Made by a program: the position numbers and the translations under genes. Under the pieces are notes generated by a model, which saw nothing but the letters and a program-made list of their open reading frames with translations, did no database searches and was not told the origin of the DNA. A stretch of DNA of 64,000 nucleotides from Osedax frankpressi (lineage: Eukaryota > Annelida > Polychaeta > Sabellida > Siboglinidae): contig OZ038315.1 of NCBI GenBank assembly GCA_964035775.1, positions 1,874,995 to 1,938,994 of the forward strand, read 5' to 3'. The number at the start of each line of letters is the position of its first letter. Positions within the stretch are counted from its first letter, which is position 1. Below, piece by piece: positions 12,501-21,952 of the stretch.

Positions 12501-15500
12501 TATTAACAGTAGTGTAAAGTGTAAGTTATTAACAAGAGTGTAAAGTGTAAGTTATTAACAAGAGTGTAAAGTGTAAGTTATTAACATGAGTGTAAAGTGT
12601 AAGTTATTAACAAGAGTGTAAAGTGTAAGTTATTAACATGAGTGTAAAGTGTAAGTTATTAACAAGAGTGTAAAGTGTAAGTTATTAACAAGAGTGTAAA
12701 GTGTAAGTTATTAACAAGAGTGTAAAGTGTAAGTTATTAACAGTAGTGTAAAGTGTAAGTTATTAACAGTAGTGTAAAGTGTAAGTTATTAACAGGAGTG
12801 TAAAGTGTAAGTTATTAACAAGAGTGTAAAGTGTAAGTTATTAACAAGAGTGTAAAGTGTAAGTTATTAACAAGAGTGTAAAGTGTAAGTTATTAACAAG
12901 AGTGTAAAGTGTAAGTTATTAACTAGAGTGTAAAGTGTAAGTTATTAACAGGAGTGTAAAGTGTAAGTTATTAACAGGAGTGTAAAGTGTAAGTTATTAA
13001 CAAGAGTGTAAAGTGTAAGTTATTAACAGGAGTGTAAAGTGTAAGTTATTAACAGGAGTGTAAAGTGTAAGTTATTAACAAGAGTGTAAAGTGTAAGTTA
13101 TTAACTAGAGTAGTGTAAAGTGTAAGTTATTAACAAGAGTGTAAAGTGTAAGTTATTAACAGGAGTGTAAAGTGTAAGTTATTAACTAGAGTAGTGTAAA
13201 GTGTAAGTTATTAACAGGAGTGTAAAGTGTAAGTTATTAACAAGAGTGTAAAGTGTAAGTTATTAACAGGAGTGTAAAGTGTAAGTTAATAACAAGAGTG
13301 TAAAGTGTAAGTTATTAACAGGAGTAGTGTAAAGTGTAAGTTATTAACAAGAGTGTAAATTGTAAGTTATTAACAGGAGTGTAAAGTGTAAGTTATTAAC
13401 AAGAGTGTAAATTGTAAGTTATTAACAGGAGTGTAAAGTGTAAGTTATTAACAAGAGTGTAAAGTGTAAGTTATTAACAGGAGTGTAAAGTGTAAGTTAT
13501 TAACAAGAGTGTAAAGTGTAAGTTATTAACTAGAGTATTGTAAAGTGTAAGTTATTAACAAGAGTGTAAAGTGTAAGTTATTAACAGGAGTGTAAAGTGT
13601 AAGTTATTAACTAGAGTAGTGTAAAGTGTAAGTTATTAACAGGAGTGTAAAGTGTAAGTTATTAACAAGAGTGTAAAGTGTAAGTTATTAACAGGAGTGT
13701 AAAGTGTAAGTTAATAACAAGAGTGTAAAGTGTAAGTTATTAACAGGAGTAGTGTAAAGTGTAAGTTATTAACAAGAGTGTAAATTGTAAGTTATTAACA
13801 GGAGTGTAAAGTGTAAGTTATTAACAAGAGTGTAAATTGTAAGTTATTAACAGGAGTGTAAAGTGTAAGTTATTAACAAGAGTGTAAAGTGTAAGTTATT
13901 AACAAGAGTGTAAAGTGTAAGTTATTAACAAGAGTGTAAAGTGTAAGTTATTAACAAGAGTAGTGTAAAGTGTAAGTTATTAACAAGAGTGTAAAGTGTA
14001 AGTTATTAACAAGAGTAGTGTAAAGTGTAAGTTATTAACAAGAGTGTAAAGTGTAAGTTATTAACAGGAGTGTAAAGTGTAAGTTATTAACAAGAGTGTA
14101 AAGTGTAAGTTATTAACTAGAGTAGTGTAAAGTGTAAGTTATTAACAAGAGTGTAAAGTGTAAGTTATTAACAGGAGTGTAAAGTGTAAGTTATTAACTA
14201 GAGTAGTGTAAAGTGTAAGTTATTAACAGGAGTGTAAAGTGTAAGTTATTAACAAGAGTGTAAAGTGTAAGTTATTAACAGGAGTGTAAAGTGTAAGTTA
14301 ATAACAAGAGTGTAAAGTGTAAGTTATTAACAGGAGTAGTGTAAAGTGTAAGTTATTAACAAGAGTGTAAATTGTAAGTTATTAACAGGAGTGTAAAGTG
14401 TAAGTTATTAACAAGAGTGTAAATTGTAAGTTATTAACAGGAGTGTAAAGTGTAAGTTATTAACAAGAGTGTAAAGTGTAAGTTATTAACAAGAGTGTAA
14501 AGTGTAAGTTATTAACAAGAGTGTAAAGTGTAAGTTATTAACAAGAGTAGTGTAAAGTGTAAGTTATTAACAAGAGTGTAAAGTGTAAGTTATTAACAAG
14601 AGTAGTGTAAAGTGTAAGTTATTAACAAGAGTGTAAAGTGTAAGTTATTAACAGGAGTGTAAAGTGTAAGTTATTAACAAGAGTGTAAAGTGTAAGTTAT
14701 TAACAAGAGTGTAAAGTGTAAGTTATTAACAAGAGTGTAAAGTGTAAGTTATTAACAGGAGTAGTGTAAAGTGTAAGTTATTAACAAGAGTGTAAAGTGT
14801 AAGTTATTAACAAGAGTGTAAAGTGTAAGTTATTAACAAGAGTGTAAAGTGTAAGTTATTAACAGTAGTGTAAAGTGTAAGTTATTAACAGGAGTGTAAA
14901 GTGTAAGTTATTAACAAGAGTGTAAAGTGTAAGTTATTAACAGGAGTGTAAAGTGTAAGTTATTAACAAGAGTGTAAATTGTAAGTTATTAACAGGAGTG
15001 TAAAGTGTAAGTTATTAACAAGAGTGTAAAGTGTAAGTTATTAACAAGAGTGTAAAGTGTAAGTTATTAACAAGAGTGTAAAGTGTAAGTTATTAACAAG
15101 AGTAGTGTAAAGTGTAAGTTATTAACAAGAGTGTAAAGTGTAAGTTATTAACAAGAGTAGTGTAAAGTGTAAGTTATTAACAAGAGTGTAAAGTGTAAGT
15201 TATTAACAGGAGTGTAAAGTGTAAGTTATTAACAAGAGTGTAAAGTGTAAGTTATTAACAAGAGTGTAAAGTGTAAGTTATTAACAAGAGTGTAAAGTGT
15301 AAGTTATTAACAAGAGTGTAAAGTGTAAGTTATTAACAAGAGTGTAAAGTGTAAGTTATTAACAAGAGTGTAAAGTGTAAGTTATTAACAAGAGTGTAAA
15401 GTGTAAGTTATTAACAGGAGTGTAAAGTGTAAGTTATTAACAAGAGTGTAAAGTGTAAGTTATTAACAGTAGTGTAAAGTGTAAGTTATTAACAAGAGTG

Positions 15501-18500
15501 TAAAGTGTAAGTTATTAACAAGAGTGTAAAGTGTAAGTTATTAACAGTAGTGTAAAGTGTAAGTTATTAACAAGAGTGTAAAGTGTAAGTTATTAACTAG
15601 AGTGTAAAGTGTAAGTTATTAACAAGAGTGTAAAGTGTAAGTTATTAACAAGAGTGTAAAGTGTAAGTTATTAACAAGAGTGTAAAGTGTAAGTTATTAA
15701 CAAGAGTGTAAAGTGTAAGTTATTAACAAGAGTGTAAAGTGTAAGTTATTAACAGGAGTAGTGTAAAGTGTAAGTTATTAACAGGAGTAGTGTAAAGTGT
15801 AAGTTATTAACAAGAGTGTAAAGTGTAAGTTATTAACAAGAGTGTAAAGTGTAAGTTATTAACAAGAGTGTAAAGTGTAAGTTATTAACAAGAGTGTAAA
15901 GTGTAAGTTATTAACAGTAGTGTAAAGTGTAAGTTATTAACAGGAGTAGTGTAAAGTGTAAGTTATTAACAAGAGTGTAAAGTGTAAGTTATTAACAAGA
16001 GTGTAAAGTGTAAGTTATTAACAAGAGTGTAAAGTGTAAGTTATTAACAAGAGTGTAAAGTGTAAGTTATTAACAAGAGTGTAAAGTGTAAGTTATTAAC
16101 AGTAGTGTAAAGTGTAAGTTATTAACAGGAGTGTAAAGTGTAAGTTATTAACAAGAGTGTAAAGTGTAAGTTATTAACAAGAGTGTAAAGTGTAAGTTAT
16201 TAACAAGAGTGTAAAGTGTAAGTTATTAACAAGAGTGTAAAGTGTAAGTTATTAACAAGAGTGTAAAGTGTAAGTTATTAACAAGAGTGTAAAGTGTAAG
16301 TTATTAACAAGAGTGTAAAGTGTAAGTTATTAACAAGAGTGTAAAGTGTAAGTTATTAACAGTAGTGTAAAGTGTAAGTTATTAACAGGAGTGTAAAGTG
16401 TAAGTTATTAACAGTAGTGTAAAGTGTAAGTTATTAACAGTAGTGTAAAGTGTAAGTTATTAACAGTAGTGTAAAGTGTAAGTTATTAACAAGAGTGTAA
16501 AGTGTAAGTTATTAACAAGAGTAGTGTAAAGTGTAAGTTATTAACAAGAGTGTAAAGTGTAAGTTATTAACAGTAGTGTAAAGTGTAAGTTATTAACAGT
16601 AGTGTAAAGTGTAAGTTATTAACAGTAGTGTAAAGTGTAAGTTATTAACAAGAGTGTAAAGTGTAAGTTATTAACAAGAGTGTAAAGTGTAAGTTATTAA
16701 CAAGAGTGTAAAGTGTAAGTTATTAACAAGAGTGTAAAGTGTAAGTTATTAACAGGAGTGTAAAGTGTAAGTTATTAACAAGAGTGTAAAGTGTAAGTTA
16801 TTAACAAGAGTGTAAAGTGTAAGTTATTAACAGGAGTGTAAAGTGTAAGTTATTAACAAGAGTGTAAAGTGTAAGTTATTAACAGGAGTGTAAAGTGTAA
16901 GTTATTAACAAGAGTGTAAAGTGTAAGTTATTAACAAGAGTGTAAAGTGTAAGTTATTAACAGGAGTGTAAAGTGTAAGTTATTAACAAGAGTGTAAAGT
17001 GTAAGTTATTAACAAGAGTGTAAAGTGTAAGTTATTAACAAGAGTGTAAAGTGTAAGTTATTAACAGGAGTGTAAAGTGTAAGTTATTAACAAGAGTGTA
17101 AAGTGTAAGTTATTAACATGAGTGTAAAGTGTAAGTTATTAACAAGAGTGTAAAGTGTAAGTTATTAACAGGAGTGTAAAGTGTAAGTTATTAACAAGAG
17201 TGTAAAGTGTAAGTTATTAACAAGAGTGTAAAGTGTAAGTTATTAACAAGAGTGTAAAGTGTAAGTTATTAACATGAGTGTAAAGTGTAAGTTATTAACA
17301 AGAGTGTAAAGTGTAAGTTATTAACAGGAGTGTAAAGTGTAAGTTATTAACAAGAGTGTAAAGTGTAAGTTATTAACAGGAGTGTAAAGTGTAAGTTATT
17401 AACAAGAGTGTAAAGTGTAAGTTATTAACAAGAGTGTAAAGTGTAAGTTATTAACAAGAGTGTAAAGTGTAAGTTATTAACAGGAGTAGTGTAAAGTGTA
17501 AGTTATTAACAGGAGTGTAAAGTGTAAGTTATTAACAAGAGTGTAAAGTGTAAGTTATTAACAAGAGTGTAAAGTGTAAGTTATTAACATGCGTAGTGTA
17601 AAGTGTAAGTTATTAACAAGAGTGTAAAGTGTAAGTTATTAACAGGAGTAGTGTAAAGTGTAAGTTATTAACAAGAGTAGTGTAAAGTGTAAGTTATTAA
17701 CAAGAGTGTAAAGTGTAAGTTATTAACATGCGTAGTGTAAAGTGTAAGTTATTAACAAGAGTGTAAAGTGTAAGTTATTAACAGGAGTAGTGTAAAGTGT
17801 AAGTTATTAACAAGAGTAGTGTAAAGTGTAAGTTATTAACAAGAGTAGTGTAAAGTGTAAGTTATTAACATGCGTAGTGTAAAGGTGTAGATTGTTCTTC
17901 ATCATAACAATCAATGGTTGCATTCTTCTCTAGCAACATCCCAACAATCTCAATTTCATTGTGAGAGGCTGCGACATGCAGAGCTCTCATACCCTGCATA
18001 TCTTCAGCCTTATGGGCGTGGTTAGAGTGGGGTTAGAGTTGGGGTAGAGTGGGGTTAGAGTGGGGTTAGAGTGGGGTTAGAGTGGGGTTAGAGTGGGGGT
18101 TAGAGTGGGTTTAGAGTGGGGTTAGAGTGGGGTTAAATTGGGGTTAAATTGGGGTTAGAGTGGGGTTAGAGGTGGGTTAGAGTGGGGTTACTGATTAGTG
18201 CAGGTTTAGGGCAGGATTAGGGGAGAGTTAAAGGAGTAACGTGATTAGTGAGAAAAGTGTAGAGGTTAATAAGAAATAATGTGTGGGTAGTGAGGAAAGG
18301 GTGTACTTAATGAGAAATGGGGCATGGTTAACGAGGAAAGGGTGTATTTAATGAGAAATGGGGTGTGGTTAACGAGGAAGGGGTGTACTTAATGAGAAAT
18401 GGGGCGTGGTTAACGAGGAAAGGGTGTATTTAATGAGAAATGGGGTGTGGTTAACGAGGAAGGGGTGTACTTAATGAGAAATGGGGCGTGGTTAACGAGG

Positions 18501-20932
18501 AAAGGGTGTATTTAATGAGAAATGGGGTGTGGTTAACGAGGAAAGGGTGTATTTAATGAGAAATGGGGTGTGGTTAACGAGGAAGGGGTGTACTTAATGA
18601 TAAATGGGGCATGGTTAATGAGAGATAAGGTGTGCAAACCTCGATATCAATTTTTTTGCAATTTAATAATTCTTTACATGCAATTTCATTTCCTCTCATA
18701 GATGCAAAGTGTAGTGGAGTAGAACCATAAACATCTCCAAAATTGACATCGGCTTGACCAACCTGTAATGATATTACAAATGAATAGTAAATTGCAGATT
18801 AGCAATAGGTACACAGGAAGTAGAGTATCACCTTGACTAGATACAGTATGACACTATTATTTACTGTAGATTCGTAATCTACAATCGGTGCAAATTCATC
18901 AGTTTGATCCTCGTCGTAATCTTTCTGTAAATTAAAGTTTGTTTAGATTAAGAAAGTCTCATATCGAAATGAAATATTTATATAGATAGCAATACAGTAA
19001 TTGTAATCGATAGTACATCAATATATAAATATCATCCAGTTGATAATTAAATAAAGAGAAGTCTTTTCTGATTGATAATACATAATTTGATAAATTTGAT
19101 AAATATGACATTTCGTCTATATTATTAAATAAAATATTTGTAAATAAATCTATAAATAGATATTTGCATATAAACATAACAGTGCAGAATTACTTATGTA
19201 TCAAAGTAACTTAAGTTTTACTCTAAAAATTCATATGAAATGAACAGGAATACAAACATCTTCTATCTTAAGACGCATTCGTTTATATCTAGCAGCAAAG
19301 TGTAAAGGAGTTGCTCCTTCATCATCAATGTCATTCACGTCTAGAGAGTCAATGTAGTAATGGTGAATACCTCCATTCCCTTCCCTTCCCTTCCCTTCCC
19401 TTCCCTTCCCTTCCCTTCCCTTCCCTTCCCTTCCCTTCCCTTCCCTTCCCTTCCCTTCCCTTCCCTTCCCTTCCCTTCCCTTCCCTTCCCTTCCTTATAT
19501 TTCCCTTCTTTTCCCTTCCCTTCACATATGTTCCCTTCCCTTCCATTCTGTTCCCTTCCCTTAACCTGCCCCATTTTCATGTAACATCTTTACCAGTTGA
19601 AAATGGTTATATCTTGACGCATAGTGAAGAGGAGACAGACCATCCTCATCATGTCTATTAATCTGAGGGAAGAAGGAAATGTTGCAAGTGTTGTTAGTGT
19701 GAGGTTGGTGTTGTGGGTGGTAGTGTTAGTTTGTGGAAGGTGCTGTGGGTGTTAGTTTGTGGAAGGTGCTGTGGGTGTTAGTTTGTGGAAGGTGCTGTGG
19801 GTGGTAGTGTTAGTTTGTGGAAGGTGCTGTGGGTGTTAGTTTGTGGAAGGTGTTGTGGGTGGTAGTGTTAGTTTGTGGAAGGTGTTGTGGGTGTTAGTTT
19901 GTGGAAGGTGCTGTGGGTGTTAGTTTGAGGAAGGTGTTGTGGGTGGTAGTGCTAGTGTTAGTGTTAGTTTGTTGAAGGTGTTGTGGGTGTTAGTTTGTGG
20001 AAGGTGCTGTGGGTGTTAGTTTGAGGAAGGTGTTGTGGGTGGTAGTGTTAGTTTGTGCAAGGTGTTGTGAGTGGTAGTTGGAGGTAAATGTTGTCACATT
20101 GTCTAATTGTGGTTGCATTCTATTATTAAATTCTATTCATTATCTAGCCTGGCAAGTACAAACATTTAGTACATTTCGGATTTATTTGATACAGTGCGCT
20201 AGATTATTAATTTCCTAATGAATTATTGAACGACGGATTGACCACTAACGGATTGACCATTAAAGCATTATTATATTAATCCCAAATAGTAAATGATAAT
20301 TATGTAATAGCTAAACTTCAAAATTTAATTCAACATCATTTGCAAAAACTTATATTTGTAAAAAATCTTATATTTGCATAATTAATAATTTATGAATCAT
20401 TTTTAATATACGTTTAGCCGAAATAAATTTAGCAAATAATATGAAATTCATGTTCATATTAAATATGCGGACTTAGTTTAGTAAGGAAATGTATGCATTA
20501 AGGCCGTAATGTGGATGAATATGAGTAGGTCTAATGGATTGGTTGAGAGAATCTCACCAAGACGGAACCTTTTTCTTTACGTTGACGGTGGAAAACAAAA
20601 GTCTATCCATCATATCGACGTTTCCATCCCTCGCACACTAAAAAGTTTGAAATTACATTTTCGACGCACATAGATAATAAACAATTGTATTCGATTGTCA
20701 CACGGGATAAATTAATAAACAGTAAAACCTGATGCAGAGTGAGATGTAACATTTCAAAGCTATCCACCCTCTTCATACCAACGTCGTTTATTATATCTGC
20801 CATTTCTAGGGCATCATTCTTCACCTATTATTACAATTAAATGATCTCAATTAATATCAAAGCTATATCAGATGTCAATATATAATATCCTTTAACTATA
20901 TACATATATATATGTGTATATGTATATATATG

Positions 20933-20981
<49 letters not shown>

Positions 20982-21008
20982 ATATATATGTATATATATA
21001 TGTATGTA

Positions 21009-21090
<82 letters not shown>

Positions 21091-21695
21091 AGATCTATAT
21101 AAATGATTAGATTTTATATATATTTCTTGTATAACTAGAATGTTCATAAACATGTTTTATATTAATTGCTATTTATTGTATATTGTGATTTTATAGTCTG
21201 TATTTATTATAGAACTAAATTAGATGCAACCGCAAATACATATGAAGTAAATATACACTATTGATATACATTAGCTTGCTCAGGTAACCTACAACAAGCA
21301 GACTATCTATTACCTCTTGCAAGAGAACATTTTTCTTGGGAGATTTAGACTTCTTGTTCTCATTCTTCTCATTGAGTATGAAAGCGTCGCCTTTGTTGTA
21401 CAGATACAATAGGAGTCAGTAAATTGAATTTTTAATAGAATAATCTAGAAATATATTATACGTATAGTATAAATATATTTAGTAAATTAACGCGAATATG
21501 ATATTAATATGATAATAATAGATGTATTATACTTTCGATAGCAAAGTGTAGATTTAGAAATCGTTGTAATGTACCTTGGCCCACTTGATCATTATTATTT
21601 GCAGGCTGATCGTCAACATTTAGTCGACTGGCACTTCCTCGACTGTCGGAATCACGGGATCTTGATCGACCGACACTAACAATCGTTGCCGACAT
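485..21695 (-). CDS. TRPA-type ankyrin-repeat cation channel, N-terminal part (11 exons, 3' end off the window)
   Basis: Gene-level entry; the exons are listed separately. Joined, the exons give 353 codons plus one base, with every junction phase consistent. Residues 1-66 are a low-complexity Ser/Asp/Asn/Lys-rich start. From about residue 92 the protein is an ankyrin array, with TPLH-type helix starts at residues 127-130 ([10 protein letters not shown]), 160-163 ([11 protein letters not shown]), 223-226 ([11 protein letters not shown]), 257-260 ([10 protein letters not shown]), 290-293 (TPLHYACMEGN) and 333-336 ([10 protein letters not shown]). The AARYKR segment, an acidic linker before the third of these repeats, and the ACMEG...GW...LDNQ run are, as I recall them, typical of the TRPA1/basal TRPA lineage, whose N-terminal ankyrin stack leads into a six-helix cation channel used for chemical or thermal sensing. 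The channel domain lies beyond position 1. Another ankyrin protein cannot be excluded until it is seen. Introns total about 20 kb and hold most of the minisatellites of this half. Confidence 0.82.
710..789 (-). CDS. TRPA-like exon 10
   Basis: Encodes residues 297-322 ([16 protein letters not shown]...GWTLIDK). It starts in phase 1, completing a Cys codon with the last T of exon 9 to give TPLHYACMEGN. The acceptor is TTAAG and the donor GTTTGT. The 20-bp minisatellite begins about 8 bases upstream of this exon in sense direction, so the 3' end of the intron is built from repeat. Confidence 0.88.
797..1915. repeat. 20-bp minisatellite at a 3' splice site
   Basis: About 56 copies of gtgttaagagggtgtaatag with few substitutions, mostly in the fifth-last to last bases. 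It lies in TRPA intron 9 directly against the acceptor of exon 10. On the sense strand the unit reads as C/T/A-rich (CCTCTTAACACCTATTACAC), without AG, so it supplies a pyrimidine-rich acceptor tract. Confidence 0.97.
1966..17884. repeat. 16-kb, 26-bp minisatellite carrying a copied 5' splice site
   Basis: Roughly 600 copies of a 26-bp unit combining gtgtaaagtgtaag and ttattaacaaga, with 29-bp variants carrying an extra GTA. It fills nearly all of the 17.1-kb TRPA intron 9 (790-17,869). Its right end overlaps the last bases of exon 9 and the genuine donor. Variant units mark large internal duplications: catgcatag starts at 3876, 5536, 8658, 10292 and 12134, and a shortened unit (gtaaagtaag) occurs at about 4388, 9196 and 11038. 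These give offsets of about 1,842, 4,756-4,808 and 6,598 bp. On the sense strand the common unit contains no AG. Confidence 0.97.
17870..18008 (-). CDS. TRPA-like exon 9 (ankyrin repeats)
   Basis: Encodes residues 250-295 plus one base: [17 protein letters not shown], then [20 protein letters not shown], then EQSTPLHYA. The acceptor is ATAAG. The donor GTTAAT follows GCA T (phase 1). The last coding bases and the donor are the first unit of the 26-bp minisatellite, so reading on without splicing meets a stop at once. Confidence 0.9.
18013..18195. repeat. 11-bp GGGGTTAGAGT array
   Basis: About 16 copies of an 11-bp unit begin a few bases from the acceptor of TRPA exon 9, inside intron 8. It looks superficially telomeric (GGGTTA) but the period is 11 and the position is intronic. 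Confidence 0.93.
18245..18625. repeat. 41-bp minisatellite
   Basis: About nine copies of a 41-bp unit containing ggttaacgaggaaagggtgt and taatgagaaatgggg. The same motif recurs at 41-base steps (for example 18311 and 18352). It ends about 15 bases from the donor of TRPA exon 8. With the 11-bp array it makes up almost all of the 631-bp intron 8. Confidence 0.93.
18640..18762 (-). CDS. TRPA-like exon 8 (ankyrin repeat)
   Basis: Encodes residues 209-249, starting [20 protein letters not shown] and ending in CKKIDIE. It is phase 0 at both ends, with acceptor TACAG and donor GTTTGC. The IDIE|AEDMQGM join with exon 9 is typical of the inter-repeat loop. Confidence 0.9.
18832..18924 (-). CDS. TRPA-like exon 7 (acidic linker)
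   Basis: Encodes residues 178-208: [19 protein letters not shown] then [12 protein letters not shown]. It is phase 0 at both ends, with acceptor TACAG and donor GTGATA. The acidic segment followed by an ILYLVK helix matches the insertion that interrupts the ankyrin repeat after AARYKR in TRPA proteins, as I recall them. The intron to exon 8 is only 69 bases and carries no repeat. Confidence 0.85.
19258..19340 (-). CDS. TRPA-like exon 6 (ankyrin repeat)
   Basis: Two bases complete an Asp codon, then residues 151-177: [20 protein letters not shown] and MRLKIED. The acceptor is TCTAG and the donor GTTTGT (phase 0). The donor was chosen because it restores frame to exon 7; reading on reaches a stop about ten codons later. 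The 333-bp intron after it (18,925-19,257) is plain AT-rich. Confidence 0.85.
19376..19495. repeat. (TTCCC)n pentanucleotide array
   Basis: About 24 uninterrupted copies, with degenerate TTCCC copies continuing to about 19,560, so they reach the donor of TRPA exon 5. It fills the 225-bp intron 5. Unlike the neighbouring arrays it is G-rich on the sense strand (GGGAA). Confidence 0.97.
19566..19662 (-). CDS. TRPA-like exon 5 (ankyrin repeat)
   Basis: Encodes residues 118-149 plus one base: [19 protein letters not shown] then [13 protein letters not shown]. The acceptor is CTCAG. The donor GTTAAG follows GCA G (phase 1), giving the classic GADVN loop when joined to exon 6. Confidence 0.9.
19693..20085. 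repeat. GT-rich minisatellite (about 24-30 bp unit)
   Basis: Repeats of gttagtttgtggaaggtg and ctgtgggtg or ttgtgggtggtagt, with two alternating unit lengths. It sits in TRPA intron 4 (19,663-20,580), starting about 30 bases from the acceptor of exon 5. The rest of that intron (20,090-20,580) is AT-rich unique sequence with nothing I can name. Confidence 0.92.
20581..20637 (-). CDS. TRPA-like exon 4
   Basis: Encodes residues 99-117, [19 protein letters not shown], the start of an ankyrin helix pair. It is phase 0 at both ends, with acceptor TTTAG and donor GTAAAG. The join to exon 5 reads ...[12 protein letters not shown], as expected for a loop between repeats. Confidence 0.83.
20729..20824 (-). 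CDS. TRPA-like exon 3
   Basis: Encodes residues 67-98: [19 protein letters not shown] then [13 protein letters not shown]. It is phase 0 at both ends, with acceptor AATAG and donor GTTTTA. The intron to exon 4 is 91 bases long. The HLTLHQ|CARDGN join gives a regular ankyrin start. Confidence 0.8.
20893..21090. repeat. TA/TATG microsatellite
   Basis: Interrupted (TA)n with TG and TATG variants, in TRPA intron 2 (20,825-21,313). Confidence 0.95.
21314..21390 (-). CDS. TRPA-like exon 2
   Basis: Two bases complete a Gly codon, then residues 42-66: [19 protein letters not shown] then NVLLQE. The acceptor is CAAAG and the donor GTAATA (phase 0). A Lys/Ser-rich, probably disordered segment ahead of the ankyrin stack. 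Not diagnostic alone; supported by frame, phase and position. Confidence 0.68.
21575..21695 (-). CDS. TRPA-like exon 1 (start codon)
   Basis: Starts at the ATG at 21,695 and gives [20 protein letters not shown] plus a further 20 Ser/Asn/Asp/Gln-rich residues. The donor GTACAT follows CAA G (phase 1). The reading frame stays open a little upstream, but there is no in-frame ATG before this one. A TTTTCAG at 21,727-21,721 could be a 3' splice site of a 5'-UTR intron. Confidence 0.7.
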
Positions 21696-21717
21696 ACTCG
21701 ACTCAACTGGAGTCAAA

Positions 21718-21817
21718 GGACTGAAAATGTTGTCAAAGTACTGAAAATGTTGTCAAAGGACTGAAAATGTTGTCAAAGTACTGAAAATGATGTCAAAGGA
21801 CTGAAAATGTTGTCAAA
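21718..21817. repeat. 20-bp array, five copies
   Basis: Five copies of ggactgaaaatgttgtcaaa or its gtactg variant directly abut the first TRPA coding exon. On the sense strand each copy contains ACATTTTCAG, a 3'-splice-site-like string. Confidence 0.95.
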
Positions 21818-21952
21818 GTTTAGCGAGATGGTAATGCGGGTAAATAAGAGAGATGAGCTCGAAGGAGAATATATGATATTAATTAGGGTTAAAGGAGAGG
21901 GGTATATATAGAGTTTAGAGAATTAGATGATAGAAATAGAGATAGTATAAAG

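Noticed and set aside
1966-17884. CRISPR array or centromeric satellite
   Set aside because: Units are contiguous with no unique spacers, and coding exons in phase lie on both sides, so it is an intronic minisatellite.
18013-18195. Telomere-like GGGGTTAG repeat
   Set aside because: The period is 11 (GGGGTTAGAGT) and it sits between two coding exons of one gene, so it is intronic, not telomeric.
19311-19661. FPSLP and GREGK repeat frames across the TTCCC array
   Set aside because: The array is intron 5 of the TRPA gene; the real coding segments at its edges are on the minus strand in other frames.
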